From the NCBI GenBank assembly GCA_030141605.1, contig JAQGDQ010000929.1, positions 1 to 64,000 of the forward strand: a stretch of 64,000 nucleotides of DNA. Reading direction: 5' to 3'. Origin of the DNA: Tubiluchus corallicola. Lineage: Eukaryota > Priapulida > Priapulimorpha > Priapulimorphida > Tubiluchidae. The notes under the pieces were generated by a model. It ran no database searches, had not been told where the DNA came from, and saw only the letters and a list, made by a program, of their open reading frames with translations. The position numbers were made by a program, and so were the translations under genes. Positions 33,640 to 46,975 of this stretch are shown piece after piece. Within the stretch, counting starts at the first letter, position 1; every line of letters starts with the position of its first letter.

Positions 33640-35390
33640 TCTGTGAGAGTTGTAATTTTTCTAATTTTGTCAACAGAAAAACCGGGTATTCATAAGAGTC
33701 ACAAAAAACAGGAGCACAGCACGGTACTTTACCTGCTAGTCAAATGGTAAGCCTGTACAAGAGAAAATTACAGTCAATGATTTTAGAACAAAATCAGAAT
33801 AATAACATTTCTTCAGCAAATAAGACAATCACAAAAATCTTCTAGTAAAGCGGGGTTTATAGTCGTGAATGAAACTTAATAAACATAAAAATGAAGGCAA
33901 GGTGATAATGTTAGTGTTCTAATCCATCTGTTCATTGCTTTCGTATAAATTCCATAATGGGCTAATATCAGCAGATGCTCAGTAAGTGATTTATATTCAT
34001 GCAAGAAAGAACTGAATAACGTTGATATTTGTAAAAAAAAATGGCCAGGTCGATCAATTAAATTTACACTAATGCAGTGTAATGTGAGTCAATTAATGTG
34101 ATCTACGTTGATCTAATGCAGAAGGAATAACAACCACTTGTTAAATGTTCTAAGACAGTTATAAATCATTTTTTGATTGCAGAACGAAATAGGGGACAAC
34201 CAAAACTTGAAAATTATCTAGGACTTTACCTTTTAGAAGTTTTTAACATACGCACTGAAATTTTAAAAGCAGATAAGACAGAGCATTTGCACAGGCTGTA
34301 AGAGATTCCAATATTTAACTTTCCCCAATGAGACATTCTAAATAATGTGCTTAAATTTATTCCGCCTGGTAAAATCAAGTTTTTATCAATTAATTGGTTT
34401 TTCAGCTCGCTTTATCCGTATTTTAAATTTTCTTGATAATTTCGGTGACTGTTTTAATGCTATAGAAAACAAGGTGCAGAAACGGAAGAGAAAAACACCA
34501 TTTCCGGATTTCTGTTTAAGTGTTTTCAAACATAAAGTTTAAAAAGATCACCACGAAAACACTTTAAAAATTGTGTTTTGCACCAGCCATGCATTCGACT
34601 TGTGTTACATGGAGTAAAAAATGGGGTCAGTTAATTGTCTCAAACATTTTCCCAGATTTAACTAAGAGCTGCTTGTTTTACATCAAATAAAAGTTTCATC
34701 AATGAGGCACGAGAGTGAGACAAATTGAATGATGTAAGTTGAGCTGTAATTGGGCCACAGCTAAATCGAAAATGTGACGAGGTCGAATTTGAATGAAACA
34801 AAATTCAGTTATTATATAAACAATGCGGCAAATTCAGTGAAGGCAACATTAAGGTCTTCAGATCAATGACTCAAGCAGCTGCACTTACAGAAACGTGGCT
34901 TATGGAACAAGACTATTTCTCATCATGAAATAAATCCATTGTTAAAATAGTGCAAACATCCTGAGTAATGTTGGATTTCAGGAAGTTCTTGGCAAGATCT
35001 TCAAGTCCACGAGTTCTATACTTTTAGCAACATACAATGAAGCAAATACAGTTTCACCAATGAGTATGCATAATTAGTACAAATATACTCTAGAAGTAAG
35101 AAAAATACGCTTGGATCTACATCAGGTATTTCTGTTTCATCATCAGGCTCATGACGCGTAGGTCTAAAAAGCATTTTTTGAAAGAGTTACTCCTCAAACT
35201 AGTAATACACCAGTTAGAGTTAAAAAGAGTTTTCCCCAGATGAAATGTCACAGTCGCCACTGCTGTACACGTTTAAACCTTTGCCCCCAATCTCGCTTTG
35301 CATCCAGGATGTTTGCGCTATTTCAACTGAATATAGCCATTTTGAATATTGTAAAACTCAGTAAGCGAATTTATAGATAATCTAGTAACG
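33640..35390. other. Putative first intron of gene B, no exon seen
   Basis: AT-rich sequence between the candidate noncoding exon at 35.4 kb and the leader exon. No protein-like blocks on either strand. Confidence 0.4.
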
Positions 35391-35396
35391 ACTTAC

Positions 35397-35425
35397 CTTG
35401 TTAGCAATCGCTTCTAACTGCAACG
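35397..35425 (-). other. Candidate noncoding first exon of gene B
   Basis: On the minus strand a short stretch ends GCTAACAAG and is followed by a strong donor gtaagt (35396-35391). It begins about 30 bases downstream of a TATA box, the expected distance for a transcription start. Confidence 0.4.
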
Positions 35426-35452
35426 TAGATCACCACTGCGTGCACTCTACAG

Positions 35453-35460
35453 CTTATATA
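35453..35460 (-). promoter_or_regulatory. TATA box for gene B
   Basis: TATATAAG on the minus strand (within TTGTATATAAGCTG), about 30 bp before the inferred transcription start of the first exon. Placement relative to the donor is what makes it credible; TATA words alone are common in this AT-rich DNA. Confidence 0.4.
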
Positions 35461-35464
35461 CAAG

Positions 35465-36920
35465 GCAGATTGTCTACAGTACACCCACAGCAAAGTTCAC
35501 TTCTTATCATGCCGTTTTTACACACAAAAAGAATCACATGATTTTGGTCGTATGACTGCTGAGAGTTCAAATACAGTTCAAACTTCAGGTCCAACTACAC
35601 CATAGGCCCTTCAAAATTGGGGAGATCGTGCTTAAAGATTTTTACGTATATTTTTTTATTTCAGGAGGATATTGTAACATTTTGTATTGATCTTTTGATT
35701 CATTTAAAACTAAACTAAAATATAAAAAGGAAGAAGACTGAAAATGTAATTTTAAATATAAGCAACTATTTACACTACTGCCGTGTTGAAATATGTGCTA
35801 ATATGGTTTACTATAAATAGCAAAATAGTGATGAATTTGTATAGAATATTTTCATTGACAAACAAAGGATAGCTCTTCTGGTTTATTTAGAAAGTCTGCA
35901 ACAAGTTTACTTGAAGCTTTGTACATGCCACTAAAACATATGATGAGCAAAAATATATTCAAGATGGGTGCAGACGAGTTAGTGGGTGGCTCTGTCCGAG
36001 GAGGGCCCAACAATTTCGTTAGCCTTCTGCCCCAAGAAGGTCGTGAGTATTGTTAAAAAGGGGATTTATTGTCAATAATGAAAAAACGAAATAATAACAT
36101 GTTACATAGCACAAAGTCATGCCTATTTTACACATAGATTTATACATATGTTAGCAAGAACAATGTGGAACATTGGTATGTCGTATGCTTCGTATATCTA
36201 GTCACTGCATCGTTTTTAGCTATAAGCTCAGTGCCGGAGGCTCTATTATAGGTAGTTTTACCCTAATCAAAAATATTTTAACGCCCTTCCTCAACCTCAT
36301 CCACACAGGGGCGTATTTAGAAAAAGGGCGTTTATGGAAAGCACTAGCACTGAAATTGCACCACATTGCAAACACATGACATCAATCTTTTTTTAGTTTA
36401 ATTTATTCTTTTCAAATATAACCAGAGAGTATTGTATTAAGACATAGAACGAACTATTGAAAAAAGAAGAAGAAGTGGAAAAGCGAATTGAGGAATAAAT
36501 TTGTGAGGTAAATGTGTGATAAGAATGAGATGATATACAACCAAATGCAACTCCCCTTGTTTAAATAACAGTTTTATTGGCGTTTTTATAACCATTGTTC
36601 AAGTTTATATGTATAAGATTAAGTATTAAAGTGTTATGCTTCTCACACACATAAAAGGGCGGATCATCCATTTGAAGAATTGCTGAGTGGTGCCCTTTTT
36701 CAAGTGGTGCCCGTGGTACCTGCCAAAGCTGCCATTCCCTAGATGCCGCCGCCTTCACAACCTCTCCCACCTCGGGTCAACCCTTGCCCTCGAAGTCTTT
36801 GATCTTTTATTATAAGCTAATAAGCTTATAACTAGATAATTAAGCAAATTTGACTGCAAGCAACTTGTTTATTAGTAGTGAAATAATGGAAGGATTTGCT
36901 GTTTTCAACAGTTAGTTCAA
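35465..36920. other. Intergenic, no gene seen
   Basis: Short ORFs only. The words caggggcgtatttag (36305) and a GC-richer block at 36655-36790 resemble scattered transposon debris, without a definable element. Confidence 0.45.
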
Positions 36921-36930
36921 TTTTAAAGAG

Positions 36931-37617
36931 TTACTGCTGTGCAGCTGTTTTTACCTGTAATTTCCCAGCTAATATTTTTTCTAAAAAACTCGTTTCACAG
37001 AGAAAACAATATGCCAGATATATTTTTTTAAAAAGAAGTAGAAAAATTTCGGTTTCGTTTTCAATGCTCTGCTCTGATATTATCTCGGTAAATTTCCACT
37101 GCTGTTTTTCCACTAGGAATGTCTGATGTTTACCCCTATTGTGTACTAATGAGATAAAAGAGTAAACTCTTAGTAAACCCAATAATTTCTTGGTCTTGGC
37201 TGAGAGTTTGACTGTCAATGATGCGACTGTCTTGGTCAGCGTCTGAACTGAATTTTGTATGTTACTTAAAATGTGACCTTGTTGTAGCAGTGAACCTGCA
37301 AATAGTCGTAGCGTATTTCGAGTCATTTCTGGCAAGTTTTCCGGTAATTCTTGTGAAATTAAACCAATTTCCATAGGTTCAGAATTATCTGGGAAACTAT
37401 TAGCTGCCTCACTTATCGCTAAAGTTAAAGTTGTGGGAGGCTCTCTAAGCAAATATTGTCTGACTTGGTCTCCACGTATACCCAATGTAAATAATTGGAC
37501 TAAAAATGACTGAAATGCCGGTTGTGTAATTTCATCTTCTGATTTAGCAATATGCGCTAATTTCATTATTCGATCTCCGAAGGCTTGAAGTTTCTCCTTT
37601 TTGCTGTCTGGCTCGAG
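36931..37617 (-). pseudogene. LTR-retrotransposon gag fragment
   Basis: The minus strand reads, in one frame from about 37617, LQAFGDRIMKLAHIA, then FLVQLFTLGIRGDQVRQYLL, a REPPTTLTLAISEAA segment and EPMEIG. This is the usual gag capsid C-terminal pattern of Gypsy/Pao-type elements. The frame opens after a stop, loses similarity after about residue 150, and no zinc knuckle, protease or RT follows, so it is a partial, dead copy. Confidence 0.6.
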
Positions 37618-38041
37618 TTAACCCTATAAAAGCTTTATTAAGCGAATTTAAGAAATTTATAAAAAGCTGCGCAATTTACAGTAGTATAGTAAATGATGTT
37701 TACGACCCCCCAAAATGTTCAATATACAATTTGAAGTTTATTTACAACCCACCAAAATAAGCATGATTTAACATACAAACAACGGTTTTCTAACACTCTC
37801 TAACACAAACAGGAAGAGGTTTATCGAGCAAAAATAGGATGGAAGAAAACGTGCATTACTTACAGTCGGTACTTCAGTGTTGGAGATCAGTTTAAACAGC
37901 AATAAACAGCTTAGTAATAAAACCAGGTTTTGAAAAACTGTTTCCTGTAAAGGAACTGGTCAGGTTACCAGTAAAATAAATCGTTGTATTGGTTGTATAA
38001 AGCTGATTATTGGTGTTTTAGGGATGGCAAAACTATGAAGA

Positions 38042-38215
38042 GTCAGACTATAAAACTACACGTTTATTGAACATCAAACACAATAAATATAACAGATAGT
38101 AATGCCAAGCCCACTGATCTAGTCTGCTTATAAAACTACACGTTAATTGAACATCAAACACAATAAACATAGCACATAGTAATGCCAAGCCCACTGACCT
38201 AGTCTGCTCTCCTTC
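38042..38215 (-). repeat. Duplicated 80-bp unit, LTR-like
   Basis: Two copies of an 80-bp unit that on the minus strand contains gggcttggcattactat and a polyadenylation-like ttcaataaacgtgtag. A TATA-like tatataaacc lies just upstream on the same strand. Together with the gag fragment downstream this could be the U3-R part of an LTR; no paired LTR was found. Confidence 0.35.
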
Positions 38216-38554
38216 AGCTCCCAGACTCAATCCCCTGAGCTGGGCGCATCATAAGGTTTATATATCACGCACCGAGCTTCGATACCACGATTCTGAATCA
38301 CTTGCTCACGTGACAAAAAGTTTAATTTTAATAAAGTATTGATACACTGAAATGAATTTTAAAATACTCATTAGTTACAGTGAGGTGCAATGCAGCTGAA
38401 ATGTGATCAATTCATACAGCTGACCTTATAAAGTCGTTAGTCTGCAGCACGAAAACTGATTCACGATACATATTCTTGCTCCGCCTAAAGACCTCACATG
38501 AAGTTTACAGGCCTAGCTAACTTACATCAACGCTAAATATAGCAACTCTCTCTC

Positions 38555-39030
<476 letters not shown>

Positions 39031-39049
39031 CTGCTACAAATGCTACACT

Positions 39050-40310
39050 GAGTTACAATAGCGAAGTTATGAACGCAGTTTATATGCTGTACCTGTGGTC
39101 TCTCTCCCCGTCTCCCTTGTAACTTTTGTAAGTTTGTGCGCGTGCTTCTCTTACTTCATCTCTCCCTTTTCTTTTTACATATAAAACAAAGCACGAATAA
39201 ATGAATAAAAAAATCATTTTCTAACCGTTCATCTCTCATACAAACATCATAAGACTTCGACATTTTTCTCTGATGTTTACACTAAACTGTATTAAAGTGG
39301 AGTTTAAAAGAATCTAGGTAATAAAGTCACAGGTAACCCTGCGAATTCAAGTAAATCAGTTGCTTCGTTGAAGAAAGGTATAAATGTAAAATGTAAAAAA
39401 TTACGCACATAGTTTAATGGTGAAGTTATTTCAAAGCAATCATTGAATGATATGAAGTTCTAAAGGTTCTAAACGATAGTTTAACAGGCTATGAACACTG
39501 AATTTATTTCTTTGAAGATTGTTTGAAACCTTTTTATGTGACAAGTGTGCATCTTCCTTGCTCTCTTTTTATTTCATATTAAAATATAACACCCAGTGTA
39601 ATATCACATTAACTTAAACTCAAATTACTATTGTATATAAAGGAACAATTTTCTGTGTGGTTGCTAGGTTTCTTGTTTCTTTTTTAAAAAAATGTTACCT
39701 TGGAAATACGCCGAAATGGTTTTAATTGTGGCTAATACCTGGCTATGTTACGGCGCTTAGGGTTTTGTATTCAATTATACTTCAGTGAATTTTGATGAAT
39801 GTAAAATTGTATAGGTGAAGCGTGTTTCCACACTTGTGACAAACAACAAACTTACAATTGATCTTACTCAAGTGAAACCATTATGCCCTAAGAATGTCCA
39901 ATGTTTCGTATACAAAATGAAGAAGAAAAAGCAAACGTATACTGGTTGACAAGAAGATTACTAATAAATTTGATTTATTATTATACATGAACAAAAATCC
40001 AAAATAATAATATCGTAAAAAAAGCCTTACATGTGTTGTAAGTCTACTCCGTGTATCACTCTACTACGATCAGATTATTATGTATACCTTTATTACATCA
40101 ACTTACGGATATCAGAAGAATCGGACAAAATCTAGACCGTTAAAAAATCTCATAGCAGACAACGAACACAGTCCGTTGTTTCACAATCTGACCGCTAGTT
40201 GGCGGGCCGTCACTTGTTTTACAAAGCTTATGTTAATCTTCAGAAGAAATACAAACAATATTTATGTACATATTTACTCTGCTTAGCAATATATTCATTA
40301 ATCAATATTG
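39050..40310. other. Intergenic, no gene seen
   Basis: AT-rich, only short non-similar open frames; the 68-codon frame at 40080 has no recognisable features. Confidence 0.5.
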
Positions 40311-40314
40311 ATAT

Positions 40315-40785
40315 TACCACATTCTTGACGCTTTTTCACATAATGCAAATGAATGTATGATTGTACATAAGGATACCTGCCATTTTCAATAAACTCTGGC
40401 AACATTCTTGACGCTTTGTCACCTAATGCATATAAATGTATGATTGTACATAAGGATACCTGCCATTTTCAATAAACTCTGGCAACATTCTTGACGCTTT
40501 GTCGCCTAATGCATATAAATGTATGATTGTACATAAGGATACCTGCCATTTTCAATAAACTCTGGCAACATTTTTGACGCTTTGTCGCCTAATGCATATA
40601 AATGTATGATTGTACATAAGGATACCTGCCATTTTCAATAAACTCTGGCAACATTCTTGACGCTTTGTCGCCTAATGCATATAAATGTATGATTGTACAT
40701 AAGGATACCTGCCATTTTCAATAAACTCTGGCAACATTCTTGACGCTTTTTCACCTAATGCATATGAATGTATGATTGTACATAA
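40315..40785. repeat. 83-bp tandem repeat, about 5.7 copies
   Basis: Units spaced 83 bp containing gtatgattgtacataaggat and cattttcaataaactctggc; the first and last copies are the most divergent. Confidence 0.92.
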
Positions 40786-42130
40786 GTACATGTATGTAGT
40801 GATTCCCAGAGTGGGTATTGTGCCTATAGTAAAGGTACTGAGAATACTATAATGGCACTATTTTTGTCTTAAATGAAACTGCACAAGAGTGACATAGAAT
40901 ATTGCAGCGATGTTTACGTTAAACTTCTGTGATCACTTTAGCTTGAATGATACCCTTAGCACTTACAGGCGACAATAATGTACTTGGTACGACTGTGTAT
41001 ATTTCTAATAGTTCAGGTAAATTAATAACTGACAGTTGTTTCATGCTGGTGATGTATTTATGTAGGACCTCAAACTTCTTACATGCCTCAAATTTACAGA
41101 TGTATTTTAATATTATGAGGCTAACCTGTTCTTATTTCGACTTGCTCATTAATAAGCTACCTTAGTTAATTACTTACGTAAAGAAATTAAGAACGTAAAT
41201 TATCATCATGCTCAACTGATATACAGAAGCATACTAAAAAGTGTTGTATATCAGATACATAATTATGAACTGATGATACTTTTCATAATTATTGTTACAA
41301 TTATATTGTATTAATTTGTAACTTCAGTTTTTTGCACTTCTTTGTCATATTGATAATGTGCTTTTCAGAAAATCTGTTATATTTTAGTGCTAGCTACAAA
41401 TGGGGGCTATATTTAGAGTCTAAAGCGATGTAAGTTAAATTTTATTACATTTCCATTTGCACAGAGTAGTAAGTACTCTTGATATTCTTGAATGTTATTT
41501 TTATGATAACGCTGTAAGTGCCAGAGACAAAAGTAATTAATTTGCTTCGTAGTAATATGCCCACAATTATATTATTATATGCACAACATTGTTGATGTTG
41601 GTGGAGAAAAATCCACTTTATTGATATAAATTTCTAGATAATAAAAATTTAGTTATGAATCTTAAAGTACATTGGTATAGAATTTGACAACAGAAAGCGG
41701 TGTTTTTAAAATTATTATATTACACTTGTAATCATATTGTATGAGATTCATTGTGTGAATTGGAACTCGAGGCTATTTTTATTTTGACATTAGAGTGCTG
41801 TAATTTATTGTATATTGCATGCTTTTAATAATTTATGAGATTTTAAGCCAGGGCAAAGAAACTTTACTTATGACAAGTTGTTTAAATGAATCTGGCGAAA
41901 GTTTTGTAAACATAAAAATTACTAGTGTGAGTGTTATGATAAAAACGCTTGCTGAGATGAGTGAGTTAACGTCAATATTTTTGTTAAGTAAACAAAAATT
42001 GCAAAAAATTGTTATTGTTATTACCAGCAAAGAAAACATTATTGATCCATGTGTTGTTGATTGTTGTAATGGTGATTTTTGTGTCACTTTAGTGGTCCTG
42101 TTTGTTTTATCCTTTGGAAAATACATAATG
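40786..42130. other. Intergenic, no gene recognised
   Basis: A 113-codon open frame at 41819-42160 (plus) has no homolog I recognise and an overlapping antisense frame; I do not call it a gene. Confidence 0.4.
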
Positions 42131-42251
42131 TTGTCAGAAAATGGAGATTGTTTTTTTTAATTTTTTGTGTTCTAAGACTAACAATGATAGTTTGAAGTAA
42201 ACTAAATCATTTTGCCTATCATGTGTTTTTAAAATGGCAAATAAAGATTTT
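42130..42251 (+). mobile_element. LINE 3' end, copy 1
   Basis: Ends with tttttaaaatggcaaataaagattttagtac-type sequence, shared almost exactly with 43330-43365. It continues directly into an (ACT)n run. This is the usual form of CR1/L2-like LINE termini, which end in short tandem repeats. Confidence 0.6.
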
Positions 42252-42408
42252 AGTACTACTACAACTACTACTATTACTACTACTACTACAACTACTACTA
42301 CTACTTCAACTACTACTATTACTACTACTACTACGACTACTACTATTACTACTACTACTACAACTACTACTACTACTTCTACTACTACTACTACTACTAC
42401 TACTACTG

Positions 42409-42473
<65 letters not shown>

Positions 42474-42481
42474 GCTGCTGC

Positions 42482-42542
<61 letters not shown>

Positions 42543-42566
42543 GCTGCTGCTACTGCTACTGCATAA
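42252..42566. repeat. (ACT)n then (GCT)n microsatellite
   Basis: About 220 bp of ACT units followed by about 95 bp of GCT units. All long frames through it are homopolymer-like (Thr/Ala, Leu, Ser) and spurious. Confidence 0.95.
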
Positions 42567-42889
42567 ACAATATTTTTGGGCAGTAAAATGAAACATTGCC
42601 AGTTTGTTACATAGAGGTAAAAATTGTGTGATTTGTCGAGATGGTAAAATTTTTAAGTGATAATACTTTGCATGGGAATGCAAGCAATTTTGAAAGAAAC
42701 CGCATATCTTAAAATTACTTTAAATTTTAAGTTAACATCTGTTTTGAAACTTTGCAAGAAAGCTAGTTTATGTATGAGCTTAAAAGCATTACCAATTTTT
42801 AATGTGTGATAATGATGTCCCACGGCGCTAGATGACACCACCATGTAGGCAGTTGCACTAATAATTGTTTAACGTCTGTTTTTCTATAA

Positions 42890-43370
42890 ATATATCAACA
42901 ATATTAATTCTCCGTTCAAAACCAATAAGCTCCCACTTCATAAAAACCCCAGTATGAATAACAGAACACTAAATTTAAGAAACATTAGAACGAACAATCA
43001 ATATGGAAAGAATTCCATTACTAACTAAGCAATACAACTTTGGGATTTATTACCGACATCACTAAAACACAGCAGCTCTTTATCAATATTCAAGTCTAAA
43101 TTAAAAAAACATTTAATGACTCGTTTTGAATATCCGACATACGAACACGATGATACTCACTCAAATCATAATTTCATTTTTCCTAGACCTTGCTAAACTA
43201 GTTTATATTTTATTTATGAATTTCTAGTTGCACTTATAGTTTAGCTTTCACCAGACGCATTTGTCCAGAACAGTGTATGTTTTTATATGAACTAACACTG
43301 ATTGTCTGTCTTTTTTAGTAAGATGGTAAAATGTTTTTAAAATGGCAAATAAAGATTTTACTACTGACTA
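42890..43370 (+). mobile_element. 5'-truncated LINE 3' end, copy 2
   Basis: The plus strand near 42990 reads NNQYGKNSI, then AIQLWDLLPTSLKHSSSL and FKSKLKKHLM, the conserved C-terminal tail of CR1/Jockey-type ORF2 proteins. A 3' UTR follows, ending atggcaaataaagattttac with two ACT units. Confidence 0.7.
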
Positions 43371-43457
43371 GGGTCGGTTCTAAAAATCTGCTTTGGTGTT
43401 TGCGTACTAGTCCTTGTACTTGGCCGCACTTATTGTGGGAATGTCTTTGACGACCAA

Positions 43458-44173
43458 GTGGCAATTTCACACAAATCTACGAATTTCGAATGTAGCAAAG
43501 TTGTGAGGATTGATGACCTTATGGGAGAACTTGCTGAGGTAACCAAATCGCAAGATTTTCTAAGCCACGAATTTGGTGGTTTTCAAGAACAACTGAACAA
43601 ATATCAACAAGACATGGGACATTTGAGAAACGAAAGCAAGGTACTGAAAACCACTGTTAAAACATTACAAAACAGAATAAAAACTACCGAGAGTGAACTA
43701 GACAAACTAGAACAATATGAGCGTAGAGACACATTGGAGATAGCTGGAATTCCTGTAATTCCTCATGAAGTTACAAATGACATAGTGCTAAGTGTAGCCA
43801 GAAATATGGGAGTGGAAGTGCACCTGCAAGATATTAGTACATCACATAGACTGGCAGCACCTAAAAATGGAGGGCCTGCACGAATTATTGTAAAGTTCAC
43901 AAGATGTGACAAACGGGATGAACTTTATGGTACTAGAAGAAATGCCGGAAGCACTAAAAATCTTGACTATGCATCGTATACTGATAACCGGATCTATATC
44001 AACGAATCCTTCACTTAAACAAGGAGAAAACTACACAAACAATGTAGGGACTATGCTAAGGACCTGAAAATGAAGTACTGCTTGACAAAGTACGGGAAAA
44101 TGTTCTTGCGAAGCGATGATTCAAGCCAAGTCATTGAAATTCAATGTGAGGAGGACCTAGGTAAACTTTAAAA
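43458..44173 (+). pseudogene. LINE ORF1 (nucleic-acid-binding), one stop
   Basis: Residues about 15-90 form a heptad-like coiled coil (LRNESKVLKTTVKTLQNRIK). They are followed by YERRDTLEIAGIP and HRLAAPKNGGPARIIVKF, typical of ORF1 proteins with an RRM-like core. After an in-frame TAA at 44016-44018 the same frame continues RRKLHKQCRDYAKDL to a second stop at 44173. Confidence 0.72.
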
Positions 44174-46975
44174 ATCAATACAAGGTGTTATTGCACCACA
44201 AAATTTATTTCCATGTGTAACCTGTTGTAAACCTTGTAAAAATAACCAAAATTGTATCTGTTGTGACGTTTGTAACATGTGGGTACACCTCAAGTGTACC
44301 ATGCTGAATGTGAATGAATTTAATCACTATGCTCTGTCTTCTGATAATTACTTTTGTTTAAAATGTATAAATGAATCTTTGCCTTTTCAGTGTACTGATG
44401 ATGCTGATTTATGCGAATTGTTTTCAAATCTAACAAATGTATACTGTCTGTCTTCTTTACTTGATTTTCCTTCACTCGCAAAACCAAAATGGGATGATGC
44501 TGATCCTGATGCACATCTTACCAGGTTTGATAGTAAATACTATAGTTTGCATGCACTAGAGACAAATTCTAATCTAAAAAAGTCTAACAATGATTTATTA
44601 ATAGTACATTTTAATCTCAATAGTATTCAGAAGAGATTTTCTAATATGCCAGATGTACTCATGCACTTTACTGTTCCTCCTGATATTATTGGAATATTGG
44701 AAACAAGATTGAACGAAATTAATCAATCTTTTATAACGAGTTTACCTAACTATACTTTCTTGCATGTTGATTCTAAAACTTGCGCAGGTGGAGTAGCTAT
44801 ATATCTTAAATCGGGTTTGAGGTATACAGTAAATTAATCAAATATTGGCAACTTGATAGTTAAAAAGAAAATTAAAATCAGGGATAAACGGAATTTTAAC
44901 ATGATTTCATTTCTGGAGGATTTGCAAAATAAGATCGATGCTGTTGACTTTTCCGAGGTGCCAACTAATTCTGCCTTCTCTACTCTTTTCCAAATATATG
45001 AAGAAGTTCTTAATAAACATGCCCCACTTAAGACATTGACAAGAACTGAAAAAGTAACTTTCTCCAAGCCATGGTTAACTAAAGGTATTCTTGTATCAAT
45101 AAAAACTAAAAGTAGATTATACAAGGACTGTACGACAACAACTAGTATCTTAAAAATTAATCAATATAAACAATTTTCTAATAAACTTAATCATCTCATA
45201 AATTTAGCCAAAAGAAATTATTATTGTACTTTACTACATGATAATAAAACTAATATTAAAAAGACTTGGGCAGCATTGAATGATTTGATCAATAGACAAA
45301 ACAAGGAGCGCATAACTCCAACCAAACTAGTAATAAATCATGCTGAGATTACGGAACCCCCTGCTATCTGTGAATTCAGGAATAATTATTTTGCATCGGT
45401 TGGTTCTGATATGGTAAAAAAAGTACCACCTACTCCAATAACATTTCATTCTTTCCTTAGAATGCCTAATCAGAATTCCTTCTTTCTTACGTCAATTATC
45501 GAATACGAAGTTTATTCTGCTATTGCTGCATTAAAAATCAATAAATCAGCAGGACCCGAAAACATCTGGAATAATTTTTTTAAAATTTTACGGTCCATTA
45601 TTACTCCATTATTAACTATGCTGTTCAATAAATATGTAGAAGAGGGCATCTATCCTGACGTCTTGAAAATTGCAAAAATAATCCCGATTTACAAATCTGA
45701 TTCTCCCATTAATCCCTCTAATTATAGACCAATATCTCTCTTATCTCCCATATCAACGATTTTTGAAAAATTAATTTACTCTAGGCTAGCTAAATTTCTT
45801 TAAAAAGAACAAATTTTAACTACATTCCAATTTGGATTCAGAAAAATCATTCTACATCTTTAGCTGTGTCAGAAATAATTGAAAACGTTCTAGCGAATAT
45901 TGATAAGGGGAAAACTACTTGTGCTATATTTTTAGATTTATTGAAAGCATTCGACACGGTACAACATGACATTTTGTTATATAAGTTATCTTACTATGGT
46001 ATCAGGGGACGTCCTCTAGCACTTATCACGTCTTACCTTACTAATAGGAAACAGTTTACGTCTATTGACTCATCGGAGTCTAAACTTGCTGATATAACCT
46101 GTGGTGTCCCACAGGGTTCTACATTGGGTCCATTGTTATTTCTTTTATATATTAATGATCTGCCATCTTGTTCGCAATTTAACACCAGATTGTTTGCCAA
46201 TCACACCAACATATCAAAACATTCGAACATTCAGTAAATGTGGAACTGGAGAATATTAATAAATGGATGCAAGCAAATAAGCTATCGATAAATTATAAAA
46301 AACAAAATATATGTTAATTGGAAACAAGGAACATAACAATAGTTTAAACATAAATATGGGAGAAATCAAATATCTTGGCATATTTATAGATAGTAGAATT
46401 ACTTCGAAAACACATGTACAGCATATAGTCAACAAAATTAGCAAATTAAGTGGAGTATTAGCTAGAATACGACACTACATAAATGTAGATGCACTACGGC
46501 TCTTATATTCTTCTCTTGTCATGCCATATCTGAGTTGTGGCATTCTCGCCTGGGGTAGTGCTTCAGCATCGGTCTTAAAATTATTGGTTTCTAAACAAAA
46601 CAAGATTATCAAACTTATAGCATTTACTAGAAAAGGGAACATATAACACCTTTGTATTTGCAATTAAATCTACTAAAAGTATATGATCTGTATAAATTAG
46701 AATTGCTCAAGTTTGTATATAAATTCAAAAATAATTCACTTCCGGATCTCTTCAGCAATTATTATACTTTAGCATGTCACATGCATCACCATTCTACTAG
46801 GTTTGCTACAACCCAATCTTATTTTATTGAAAGATTTAACTCATCTAAAGGCCAGAATTCTTTAAAACACCAAGGATCTTTGCTGTGGAATTCATTATCG
46901 GATCAATTAAAGTCAAGTAACTACAAAAAGTTAATTCTAAACTATAAAAAACAACTTATTGCAGGATACAAATGA
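44171..46975 (+). pseudogene. LINE ORF2 (PHD finger, endonuclease, RT), broken
   Basis: In order: a Cys-rich finger (CVTCCKPC...CDVCNMWVHLKC), the endonuclease start (LLIVHFNLNSIQKRF, ILETRLNE) cut by a deletion, then RT motifs KINKSAGPENI, NYRPISLLSP, TTCAIFLDLLKAFDTV and ADITCGVPQGSTLGPLLFLL. The catalytic box reads FANHT. The C-terminal part includes KYLGIFID and LLWNSLSDQLKS. Several stops and frameshifts make it non-functional. Confidence 0.8.

Noticed and set aside
41819-42160. 113-codon plus-strand ORF
   Set aside because: AT-rich, an antisense ORF of similar length overlaps it, and no recognisable motif or splice context was found.
42223-42683. Poly-Leu, poly-Thr/Ala and poly-Ser ORFs
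   Set aside because: Frames of an (ACT)n/(GCT)n microsatellite.
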